Of a stretch of 45,655 bases of DNA, positions 34,111-41,694 are shown one piece after another. The stretch spans positions 1-45,655 of the forward strand of contig CAYFQE010000010.1 in NCBI GenBank assembly GCA_964345235.1. Direction: 5' to 3'. The stretch is from Scatomorpha sp964345235. GTDB lineage: Bacteria; Bacillota; Clostridia; Oscillospirales; Oscillospiraceae. The notes below the pieces were generated by a model. The model had not been told where the DNA came from. It made no database searches and saw only the letters and a program-made list of their open reading frames with translations. How positions within the stretch are numbered: position 1 is the stretch's first letter; every line of letters begins with the position of its first letter. A program made the translations under genes and the position numbers.

Positions 34111-34446
34111 ATGTTTAAAAAACTTAAAAATTATGTTTGGGCAAATCTTATGAAAAGAAAACTGTTTTCACTGCTGCTCATACTCTGCATGATGCTCACT
34201 CTGTTTCCTACAGGCGTGTTTGCGGCAGTCCCCGGCACCTCTTTTCATAAAAAAGCGTGTCTCCCTTGCATAGTGGAGCCAAGGGAAAGTACAAAACCAT
34301 GCTTTAAGTGTCTTACACAAGTGAGCAATCGCTTAATCGCTTATGACCTTCCTTTCCTTCCCCTTAAACATAAGGGGAGGGTGCTGTCCGCAGACAGCGG
34401 ATGGGGATTAATGTTTAAAGTTTATGGTGTTGACGATATTAATTGA
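34111..34446 (+). pseudogene. Truncated secreted-protein gene broken by a repeat
   Basis: The first 40 codons encode a clear signal peptide (KRKLFSLLLILCMMLTLFPTGVFA, with an Ala-x-Ala-like cleavage site before AVPGT), of the type found on large clostridial surface proteins. After about codon 45 the sequence turns into low-quality coding, and codons 82-98 are simply the translation of repeat copy R4 (34356-34406). The frame ends at 34446 without any recognisable domain. I read it as the 5' end of a large surface-protein gene whose body has been deleted, with a repeat at the scar. ATG 34111 or ATG 34150 could be the original start. Confidence 0.65.
34356..34406 (+). repeat. Dispersed double-hairpin repeat, copy R4
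   Basis: The first hairpin is CCCCTTA-AACA-TAAGGGG. GAGGGTG follows, then the second hairpin CTGTC-CGCA-GACAG, then CGGATGGGG. Layout is as in other copies, but both stems have different sequences. It lies inside the broken secreted-protein frame. Confidence 0.7.
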
Positions 34447-34471
34447 GCAAAACATATAAAATTTGCTTAAA

Positions 34472-34530
34472 CCTCTTGCCCTCCCTGTGCAAGGGAGGGG
34501 GATACGGCGTAGCCGTGACGGGAGGGTTGA
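34472..34530 (+). repeat. Dispersed double-hairpin repeat, copy R5
   Basis: CTTGCCCTCCCTGTGCAAGG forms the first hairpin (CTTGC/GCAAG), followed by GAGGGGG. The second hairpin is ACGGC-GTA-GCCGT. The tail is GACGGGAGGGTTG. This is the most typical copy in the window. Confidence 0.8.
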
Positions 34531-34601
34531 TAATAAAGACAAAACCACATTGAGCTTATTAGCCTAAGATGAACACAGGGGCGAGAATTTGCAGAGAGCC
34601 G

Positions 34602-34656
34602 ATGCCTGCTTTGTGCAAAGGAGGAAAATCACGGCGTAAGCCGTGATAGGGAAATT
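34602..34656 (+). repeat. Dispersed double-hairpin repeat, copy R6
   Basis: The first hairpin is CTTT-GTGC-AAAG, followed by GAGGAAAA. The second hairpin is TCACGGC-GTAA-GCCGTGA. The tail is TAGGGAAATTG, more degenerate than in R5. Confidence 0.75.
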
Positions 34657-34774
34657 GCTCTGCAAAACTTAAAAACTTAAGCAAATCTTAAGAGCTTTCC
34701 CCCTACTACTTAATGCGCCAATAGCCTATAATTAAAATTATTAAAACGGCGGGAAAACTTCGGCTTAATTTTCC

Positions 34775-34803
34775 TTGACATGGCCGTTTCTCGGCGCTAG
34801 AAT
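34775..34803 (+). promoter_or_regulatory. Promoter of the first solute-binding lipoprotein gene
   Basis: TTGACA (34775-34780), 17 nt, TAGAAT (34798-34803), 60 bp before the ATG at 34864. It is close to consensus. Confidence 0.75.
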
Positions 34804-34863
34804 ATCTGTACTATATCAAACGATACAGTGCGGCAAATCAATTTTCAAAGAAGAGGCAATAAA

Positions 34864-37236
34864 ATGAAATCTAAAAAAACACTTATAATCCTCCTTGTTT
34901 TCTCACTTGCGCTGGGGCTTCTCTCGGCCTGTGGCGGAGAAAAAAAGAGTGAAGACAATTTAGAGAGCGAATTTGTATATTTGCCCAAATATATGAAAAT
35001 AGAACTAAACGACAAAAATATGCAACTCGGCAACCAGAGCGCCGAAACGGGCGACAAAATTCTCATATCCGCAATCGAGTTTCAGGAAAGTGATGAGAAT
35101 GCCGAGCAATTCGAGAGCAGAAACATAAATTATATCTATTCCTTTGATATGAACAATCCCAAGCTCGAAAGGCTCTCGGGCTACGAGCCGATTTTAAACT
35201 CCGAGTTGGGCGAAAGTCAGTTTTCTTTTATATCTTCCAACATTTCAAATATGTCTGTCGATAAAAACGGCAATATATATGTTCTGGAAAGCTACTACGC
35301 CTCAAACGCAAATGAAAATGAAGAAATTAAGCAGGGTTCTTTCATCCGCAAGCTCGATGCTTCAGGCAAGGAGCTTTTAAGGGTAGAGAGCGAGAAGCTG
35401 ACGGGCAACGAAGAAGACGGTTATTTGCAGAGCATTATTCTCTCGCCCGAGGGCAAACTCTGTTTCATAGTTTCGGGTCAGGGCAGTAAGCTCATATTTG
35501 CCGACGAAAACCTCAAAAAAGTCGGAGAAAAGCAGTTCAATGAAATCGCTTGGATTTCGGGTAGCGCGCAGAGCGCCGATGGCAAATTCTATCTTATGTA
35601 CTATGGCAATGCTAACATGATGGTTTCGGAGCTCGATTTCGAAGCTATGGACTTAAAATCGGGCGTAAGCGTAGATAGGAATGTACACAACATGTACATG
35701 GGCGGAGGCGGATTCGACTTTTTGGCGGCCGATAACGCCAACCTCTACGGCGTTAGCGCCGAAACGGGCAAGTCGGAATATGTACTCGGCTTCACAAACA
35801 GCGGAATCGACATGCTCAATCTCAAACTTCTTATAACTCTCGAAAACGGCGACATTTTGGCCCTCACCGATAAGTCTGCGGTGTCTTTCAGCGGTGGCGG
35901 CGGAGTGAGCGGCGACGGCCGCGGCAATGAGTATGAGATGGTTTATCTCACAAAAACTCCCAAAGCCGAGGCCCCCGAGGTTCAAACGCTCACGCTTGCA
36001 GGTATCTATATCGACGGTTTTTTAAGCCAAAAGATTCTTGAGTTCAACAAAAAAAGCAACGACCTCAAGATAGAAGTAAAGGACTATTCCGCATTCAACA
36101 CCAACGACGACTACATGGCGGGTGAAACAAAGCTCCTCACCGAAATCGGCGCAGGCAATGTCCCCGACATACTCTGCTCACAGATGAGCATGCAGCAGTC
36201 GTTTATAAAGAAAGGGCTCTTCATAGACCTCCTGCCGCTTATCGATGCCGATAAGGAACTGGGCGGAAGAGCAGCTCTGGTTGCGCCCGTACTAAATGCC
36301 AGCCTCACAGACGGCAAGCTCTACACCCTAAGCGCGGGCTTCAGGCACCTGTGCTGTGTTGCGCCCTCGGACCTTTTGCCAGATAAAATTGTGAGCTTAG
36401 AGGCCGCCAGAGCCGCAAAGGAAAAGCTGCAAAAAGACGCTACCTATTTTGATTCATATATAGACGGGCCCACCTTCCTCAGCTTTGCAATGGTTTTGAA
36501 TCAAGGCGATTTTGCCGATTTTAAAAACGGCAAAACGATGTTCGACAGCCAAAAATTCATTGACCTTTTAAATCTTGCAAAAGAGATGCCTGCGCGGAAT
36601 CAGGATATGGTTAATATTGAATACGAAGAACCGACCATAAGAGTGCGTGACGGAAAACAGCTCTTCATGCTGCTCTCGAACGACTCGGATCTCTCGGAAT
36701 ACAGGATGCTGAGCACCATTCTAAACGGTAAAATAAACTTCTGCTCGCTCCCCGGCTCCGATAAAATCTTCTCGACCTTTATGGTTGACAGCGGTCTTTC
36801 GATAAGCGCAAATTGCGCTGCCCCCGAGCTTGCTTGGAAATTCGTGAGAACTTTGGTGTCCGAGGTTCAAACATATGAAGAAAGCGATTACTTCGGCTCA
36901 TTCCCGATGAACGCCAAATCCTTTGACAATCTCCTGAACAAGCTTATGGAAAAGCAAATGATAAAGGATGAAAACGGAAACGAGATAGAAGAGAGCCGCT
37001 ACAGCATAGGCACCGCAGGCGGCGAAACAATAGAGCTTTACGCTCTCACAGAAGAGCAGCGCGATGCGCTAATTAAGGTTTTCGATGAAACCACCATGCT
37101 CAACGAGCCCGACAGAAAGCTTATGGAGATAATAAACGAGGAAACGGCCGCTTTCTTCAGCGGAAGCAAAACCGCCGAAGAGACAGCCAAAATAATTCAA
37201 AACAGAGCCTCAATCTATGTGAGCGAGATTAACTGA
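34864..37236 (+). CDS. Lipoprotein: propeller-like domain plus solute-binding domain (1)
   Basis: This 790-residue lipoprotein has a signal peptide with lipobox LSAC (Cys23). Residues 30-365 consist of repeated beta-rich units with phrases such as SVDKNGNIYVLES, LSPEGKLCFIVSG and SADGKFYLMYYG, the pattern of a beta-propeller. From about residue 371 a family-1 type solute-binding domain begins: LTLAGIYIDGFLSQKILEFNKKSND, then LLTEIGAGNVPDILCSQM, KKGLFIDLLPLIDADKELG, and the late APELAWKFVRTLVS helix. The frame is open from 34828, but ATG 34864 with AAGAGGCA upstream starts the signal peptide. It is a tandem paralogue of the next gene, with the same C-terminal IIQNRASIYVSE. Ligand unknown, probably an oligosaccharide or glycopeptide. 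Confidence 0.87.
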   Translation: MKSKKTLIILLVFSLALGLLSACGGEKKSEDNLESEFVYLPKYMKIELNDKNMQLGNQSAETGDKILISAIEFQESDENAEQFESRNINYIYSFDMNNPKLERLSGYEPILNSELGESQFSFISSNISNMSVDKNGNIYVLESYYASNANENEEIKQGSFIRKLDASGKELLRVESEKLTGNEEDGYLQSIILSPEGKLCFIVSGQGSKLIFADENLKKVGEKQFNEIAWISGSAQSADGKFYLMYYGNANMMVSELDFEAMDLKSGVSVDRNVHNMYMGGGGFDFLAADNANLYGVSAETGKSEYVLGFTNSGIDMLNLKLLITLENGDILALTDKSAVSFSGGGGVSGDGRGNEYEMVYLTKTPKAEAPEVQTLTLAGIYIDGFLSQKILEFNKKSNDLKIEVKDYSAFNTNDDYMAGETKLLTEIGAGNVPDILCSQMSMQQSFIKKGLFIDLLPLIDADKELGGRAALVAPVLNASLTDGKLYTLSAGFRHLCCVAPSDLLPDKIVSLEAARAAKEKLQKDATYFDSYIDGPTFLSFAMVLNQGDFADFKNGKTMFDSQKFIDLLNLAKEMPARNQDMVNIEYEEPTIRVRDGKQLFMLLSNDSDLSEYRMLSTILNGKINFCSLPGSDKIFSTFMVDSGLSISANCAAPELAWKFVRTLVSEVQTYEESDYFGSFPMNAKSFDNLLNKLMEKQMIKDENGNEIEESRYSIGTAGGETIELYALTEEQRDALIKVFDETTMLNEPDRKLMEIINEETAAFFSGSKTAEETAKIIQNRASIYVSEIN

Positions 37237-37245
37237 GAATAAATT

Positions 37246-37280
37246 AAGGGACGGGGCTTAGTTGTCACCGTCCCTGTTTT
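37246..37280 (+). terminator. Terminator between the two lipoprotein genes
   Basis: AAGGGACGG (37246-37254) pairs with CCGTCCCT (37268-37275), followed by GTTTT. It lies 10 bp after the first lipoprotein stop and its 3' half is inside the next promoter (37262-37290). Confidence 0.85.
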
Positions 37281-37290
37281 AAAGTATAAT
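37262..37290 (+). promoter_or_regulatory. Promoter of the second lipoprotein gene
   Basis: TTGTCA (37262-37267), 17 nt, TATAAT (37285-37290), 35 bp before the ATG at 37326. The spacer contains the 3' arm of the preceding terminator, so the two signals overlap. Confidence 0.7.
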
Positions 37291-37325
37291 GTTCTCGAAT
37301 GTAAAACTTCCAAGGAGGGAAGATT

Positions 37326-39752
37326 ATGAAGAAATTTTCTAAAATCCTTTCGCTCATACTGAGCGTTGTGTTTATTTTAACAATGGTTTCCGCCTGTGGA
37401 AACGGCTCCGGCGAAAGCGGAGACGGACCTAGCGCGGCCAAAAAAGGCTTCGGATATGTTGCAAGCACAAAAGAGATAAAGCTCCCCGAAGGTTTCGGCG
37501 GAATAAGCACGACCTGCTTCGACGGAGAAAGAGTGTATTTTCTGGCTTTTAAGGAAAAACAAATTCCTTCCGGAAAAATGTATGAGGGCACAAACGAGGA
37601 GATGATGTACTACGAATCTCGCACTTCTATCCTCTCAATGCTCCCCGACGGCAGCGATATAAAAGAGCTTAAAGGCTACGAGCCCATTTGGCCCGAGGGC
37701 AGCCGTGAAGAAATGGTGCATACAAACAGCATAAACGGTCTTCAAATCACGCCCGACGGAAACTTGGCCTTTATCGAGCGCAGCTCGGCAATGTTATATG
37801 GGGATACCTATTCAGACTCCGAGTATCTCAACGCTTCAAGCCTTCGCATAATTTCCAAAGAGGGCCAAACGCTTGCAACTTGGAGCGAGGAAGAATACGC
37901 TAAGACAAACGAAAGCGAGGGCTTCCAATATATCGAAAGCTTCACGGTTTGCCCCGACGGCAGACTTGCGGTTCAGCTCTCGGGCGACGAACTCTCTCTT
38001 GTTCTGTTCAGCCCCGAACTGAAAATCGAGGGCAGAATAGACATGGAAGACGATTTGTGGATTCACAGCATGGGAAGAAGCCGCAAGGATGATGTTTATG
38101 TTTTCCACATGGATAACGACGGCACGAGAAAGCTGAGCTACATAGACTTTGAAAACCGCAATTTAAAGCCTATTGAGAATGTAAGCCTCAACTTCTACGG
38201 CCTTATAGGAAACGCCGATGAAGAATATGATGTCTACACCGAAAAGGGAAGTCAGAGCATCTACGGTATAAATCTTGAAACGGGCGAGGAAGTCTTTCTC
38301 TTCAACTGGCTCGAAATGGGCATTATGGCAAACAGCGGAAACTTTTTAAGCCTTGGCGACGGAAAGTATCTGGCCTTCACATGGGATTACGGAAGGGTCA
38401 GGACTTATGAAAAGGGAATGACGGGGGACGAGAAAGTGGAGCTTGTACTTGTCGAGAGAAAACCGCTTTCCGAGATTCCCGAAAAAGTTGAGCTCACCCT
38501 GGCCTGCATCTATCTCGGCGGAGAGGATATGGAAGCCGTGGCCGAGTTTAACAAAACCAACCCCAAAGCCAGAATAAAGATTCTCGAATACTCGGTATAC
38601 AACACCGAAAACGATTACAATATGGGTCTAACCAAGCTTGCAACGGAGCTCACGGCCGGCAATGTTCCCGACATGATAGTCGAAAACTACGATTTGCCGC
38701 TGAGAAACTTTGCCAAAAAAGGTCTGTTTTTAGACCTTATGCCCATGATTGAAGCCGATAAAGACTTGGGAGCCAATAGCCTCTTCGAGCCTATTTTAAA
38801 GCTCTTTAAAGACGGGGATAAGCTCTACACCCTCTATTCGGGCTTTGAGATTGCGGCAACCCTTGCCCCCGCAGGACTCTTCGGAGAAAAAAGTCCGAGC
38901 TTCGATGAGCTCGAGGCCGCTCTTAAGAAGATAAGGCCCGGCGCCACCTACCTGGGACAAGGATATACAGCCTACAGCTATATGTCGATGGCTATGGCGG
39001 GCATGGACAAATTCGTCGATTGGGCAAACGGTAAGGCCAATTTCGACGGCGAGGACTTCATAAACACGCTCAAATTTGCAAAAAATTTCCCCGCAGAAAA
39101 CGACATGTACAAGTTCGAAAAAACCGAGTATGCAGACCCCAGAGAGAGCTTTATAAAGGGAGATCAGCTTCTTTATCAAACATACATATCAAGCAATATC
39201 GATGAACTTCGAGCACTCTATAAGCTCACAGGCGGAAAGATAGTTTTCACAGGCTACCCGGGAGTCGGAAGCAACATAGTCATGAAAGGAAGCGGCATAA
39301 GCATAAGCGAAAGCTGCAAGCATCCCGAGCTCGCGTGGGAATATGCTCGCCAGAGAATACTCGACGACGGCTACGGCGCGCTGGGCGAAGACAACCGAAT
39401 TGTGGACATGGGCAGATGGTATCTCCCCTTAAACAAGGCCTGCCTCGACAGATATTTCGAAAGTCAGATGAAAGTTGTGAAGCTCGAGAGCGGAGAGGAA
39501 ATTCCGCACGGCAATGTCAGCATAGGATACGACACCCCCATCGAGGTTGAGCTCTTTGCCATGGATGAGGCCGAGCGCGATTTTATAATGTCGGTCTTTG
39601 ATAACTGCATACTAAACAGCTACTACGACGAGGGCCTAAACGCCATAATTAACGAGGAGCTCGACCTCTATTTCAAAGGCACAAAGAGTCTTGAGGAAAC
39701 GGTTAAGATGATACAAAACAGGGCTTCAATTTATGTGAGCGAAAAAAGCTGA
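37326..39752 (+). CDS. Lipoprotein: propeller-like domain plus solute-binding domain (2)
   Basis: The 808-residue paralogue of the preceding protein has a signal peptide and lipobox VSAC (Cys24). The N-terminal 360 residues again show propeller-like units (GLQITPDGNLAFIERS, FTVCPDGRLAVQLSG). A solute-binding domain begins near residue 384: VELTLACIYLGGEDMEAVAEFNKTNPKARIKILEY, split by the FNK turn, then LATELTAGNVPDMIVENY, AKKGLFLDLMPMIEADKDLG and CKHPELAWEYARQ. AAGGAGGGA lies 8 nt before the ATG. It has its own promoter and, after a hairpin spacer, is followed by the permease genes, so this copy is the more likely partner of the permeases. Confidence 0.88.
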   Translation: MKKFSKILSLILSVVFILTMVSACGNGSGESGDGPSAAKKGFGYVASTKEIKLPEGFGGISTTCFDGERVYFLAFKEKQIPSGKMYEGTNEEMMYYESRTSILSMLPDGSDIKELKGYEPIWPEGSREEMVHTNSINGLQITPDGNLAFIERSSAMLYGDTYSDSEYLNASSLRIISKEGQTLATWSEEEYAKTNESEGFQYIESFTVCPDGRLAVQLSGDELSLVLFSPELKIEGRIDMEDDLWIHSMGRSRKDDVYVFHMDNDGTRKLSYIDFENRNLKPIENVSLNFYGLIGNADEEYDVYTEKGSQSIYGINLETGEEVFLFNWLEMGIMANSGNFLSLGDGKYLAFTWDYGRVRTYEKGMTGDEKVELVLVERKPLSEIPEKVELTLACIYLGGEDMEAVAEFNKTNPKARIKILEYSVYNTENDYNMGLTKLATELTAGNVPDMIVENYDLPLRNFAKKGLFLDLMPMIEADKDLGANSLFEPILKLFKDGDKLYTLYSGFEIAATLAPAGLFGEKSPSFDELEAALKKIRPGATYLGQGYTAYSYMSMAMAGMDKFVDWANGKANFDGEDFINTLKFAKNFPAENDMYKFEKTEYADPRESFIKGDQLLYQTYISSNIDELRALYKLTGGKIVFTGYPGVGSNIVMKGSGISISESCKHPELAWEYARQRILDDGYGALGEDNRIVDMGRWYLPLNKACLDRYFESQMKVVKLESGEEIPHGNVSIGYDTPIEVELFAMDEAERDFIMSVFDNCILNSYYDEGLNAIINEELDLYFKGTKSLEETVKMIQNRASIYVSEKS

Positions 39753-39815
39753 AAACCCAACAAATAGTGGCAAGTTATAATTAATATACATATATAAGGT
39801 ATTTATACTTGAAAA

Positions 39816-39869
39816 AACGCCGCAGGAGGTGTAGACTGATTAAAGTCAATTTATACCGCCTGCGGCGTT
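39816..39869 (+). promoter_or_regulatory. Long hairpin between binding-protein and permease genes
   Basis: AACGCCGCAGGAGGT (39816-39830) pairs with ACCGCCTGCGGCGTT (39855-39869) with a single mismatch, and GACT/AGTC forms a small inner stem in the loop. No U-tract follows, so it is not a classical terminator. A perfect anti-16S AGGAGGT lies in the 5' arm. By position it resembles the malE-malF intergenic hairpins that stabilise binding-protein mRNA and lower permease expression. It ends 7 bp before the permease ATG. Confidence 0.75.
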
Positions 39870-39876
39870 GGAGATA

Positions 39877-40797
39877 ATGAGCTTGAAAACAAAGGAAAAG
39901 GCCAAAGGTCTTAAAGAGAAATTTAATATAACAAACGAAAAACTCAAAAGTTTTTATACGAGTTTGGCATTTCAGGGACCGAGTTTTTTGGGTGTGGGCA
40001 TCTTCTTTATACTGCCTTTTTTTGTGGTTATATTCTTTTCGATGGTTTCAAACCCCATAAACCCGAAGTTTGTGTTTTTACAGAATTTTATCAACCTTTT
40101 CAAAAATTCGGCGTTTCTGCTGGCAGGTAAAAACACGCTCAAGTTTTCGTTTATAGCGGTGCCGATGGCAATTGTGCTCTCGCTGGGTCTGGCCCTCCTG
40201 CTCGAGGCGAGAATCCCGATGAAGAGCCAGTTCCGCACCTTCTTCCTCTCTCCCATGATGGTACCCGTGGCTTCGGTTGTGCTTGTGTGGCAGGTAGTAT
40301 TTTCGAACATGGGAGTCCTAAACGAATTTTTGGCGCTTTTCGGCGCCGACAAGATAGACTGGCTTAAAAGCGAATACTGTCTTCTCGTGGTACTTACGCT
40401 CTTCCTGTGGAAAAACCTTGGCTACAACATGATACTCTTCATGTCGGCGCTGGCGAACATTCCCAAAGAACTCTTGGAGGTTGCCGATGTCGAAGGAGCC
40501 TCCGAATACTACAAGTTCTTTCAAATTAAGCTCCGCTATCTTTCGCCAACGGTACTTTTTGTGGCGATACTCTCGCTTATAAATTCGTTTAAGGTGTTCA
40601 GGGAAGTTTACCTGCTCACGGGAGACTACCCATATAGCGGGCTCTATATGCTCCAGCACTTTATGAACAACACTTTCCGCTCTCTCGACTATCAAAAGCT
40701 CTCGTCAGCCGCAGTTATAATGGCCATAGTAATGGTGATTATCATAGCCGTCCTATTCAAGGTTGAAGACAGCTTCGGAAAGGATGTTGAGGGATGA
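39877..40797 (+). CDS. Sugar-type ABC transporter permease, MalF/UgpA-like
   Basis: An inner-membrane permease of the carbohydrate uptake-1 family, about 306 residues with six helices. The ATPase-contacting EAA loop reads NIPKELLEVADVEGASEYYKFFQIKLRYLSP; the canonical EAA Ala-Ala is VAD here and Asp-Gly is Glu-Gly. The N-terminus has 30 charged residues before the first helix (FLGVGIFFILPFFVVIFFSMV). I use ATG 39877. TTG 39868 lies inside the hairpin stem, and TTG 39883 has GGAG at better spacing, so the exact start is open. It overlaps the next gene by 4 bp. No ATPase gene is in the window; a shared MsmK-type ATPase from elsewhere would be needed. Confidence 0.92.
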   Translation: MSLKTKEKAKGLKEKFNITNEKLKSFYTSLAFQGPSFLGVGIFFILPFFVVIFFSMVSNPINPKFVFLQNFINLFKNSAFLLAGKNTLKFSFIAVPMAIVLSLGLALLLEARIPMKSQFRTFFLSPMMVPVASVVLVWQVVFSNMGVLNEFLALFGADKIDWLKSEYCLLVVLTLFLWKNLGYNMILFMSALANIPKELLEVADVEGASEYYKFFQIKLRYLSPTVLFVAILSLINSFKVFREVYLLTGDYPYSGLYMLQHFMNNTFRSLDYQKLSSAAVIMAIVMVIIIAVLFKVEDSFGKDVEG

Positions 40798-41678
40798 AGA
40801 AAAAAAAGCTTTTCAGCCGTACGGTGATCTTCATTATATGCGCCATCTTTGCGCTGGCTTTTTTGCTCCCCACCGTGCTCACAATAACAAACTCCTTTAT
40901 GGCGCAGTCCGAGATAATGTCGAACTACGGTGTGATTTTTAAAGAGAATAAAGAGAAAGGCAATTCATATATTTCTGAGAAAGTAAACCTCAAGTTCATA
41001 CCCGACAAGGTGAGCTTTTCTCAATATGCCACGGTGCTTTTTAAAAGCCCCGACTATCTATTCAAGTTTTGGAACAGCGTCATAATGGTGGTGCCGATAG
41101 TCTTTTTCCAGGTGTCGATAGCCTCGATAGCGGCCTACGGATTCACCCGTTGGCGCGGCAAGGTGCGAGCTGTAATATTCTTCAGCTATGTCATACTCAT
41201 GCTGATGCCCTATCAGGTAACGCTGGTTCCGAACTACTTGGTTGCCGACTGGTTTAAGATTTTAAATACCCGTTGGGCGGTCATACTGCCGGGAGCCTTT
41301 GCCCCGTTTTCGGTGTTTTTGCTCACCAAATTTATGCGCCGCATACCGGGAGCTCTCATAGAGGCGGCGCAGCTCGACGGCGCCAACGACTGGCAGATAT
41401 TTACGAAAATCTGCCTCCCGCAGTGCAGGGCGGCTCTTTATTCGATAATAATTCTGGTTTTTGTAGATTATTGGAACATGGTTGAGCAGCCGCTCATAAT
41501 GTTGCCGGATGTTGAGAAACAGCCGTTATCCGTTTACCTTGCAACCATAAATGCCGGCGAAGTCGGACTGGCTTTTGCGATAGCTACAATCTACATGATA
41601 CCCACACTTCTCCTGTTCCTCCACGGCGAGGAGTATTTGGTTGAGGGAATAGCAAATCAGGGCTCTGTCAAGGGCTGA
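40794..41678 (+). CDS. Sugar-type ABC transporter permease, MalG/UgpE-like
   Basis: A 294-residue, six-helix permease forming a heterodimer with the preceding one. The EAA loop is canonical: IPGALIEAAQLDGANDWQIFTKICLPQCRAAL. A roughly 45-residue outside loop after the first helix (SNYGVIFKENKEKGNSYISEKVNLKFIPDK) is larger than in typical MalG proteins only by a little. ATG 40794 overlaps the previous stop. The adaptor gene follows after 16 bp with AGAGGAGAAAG as its ribosome site, so permeases and adaptor are one transcript. Confidence 0.94.
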   Translation: MKKKKLFSRTVIFIICAIFALAFLLPTVLTITNSFMAQSEIMSNYGVIFKENKEKGNSYISEKVNLKFIPDKVSFSQYATVLFKSPDYLFKFWNSVIMVVPIVFFQVSIASIAAYGFTRWRGKVRAVIFFSYVILMLMPYQVTLVPNYLVADWFKILNTRWAVILPGAFAPFSVFLLTKFMRRIPGALIEAAQLDGANDWQIFTKICLPQCRAALYSIIILVFVDYWNMVEQPLIMLPDVEKQPLSVYLATINAGEVGLAFAIATIYMIPTLLLFLHGEEYLVEGIANQGSVKG

Positions 41679-41694
41679 AGCAGAGGAGAAAGAT

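Larger units (their letters stand above)
34447..34863. other. Intergenic stretch with repeats R5 and R6 and a promoter
   Basis: It holds repeat R5 (34472-34530), repeat R6 (34602-34656) and the consensus-like promoter for the transporter operon (34775-34803). No gene is supported. With R3 and R4 this gives four repeat copies in about 800 bp. Confidence 0.7.

Noticed and set aside
34236..34320. Another degenerate copy of the dispersed repeat (CTCCCTTG...CAAGGGA)
   Set aside because: Only the first hairpin can be traced; the second hairpin and tail are absent.
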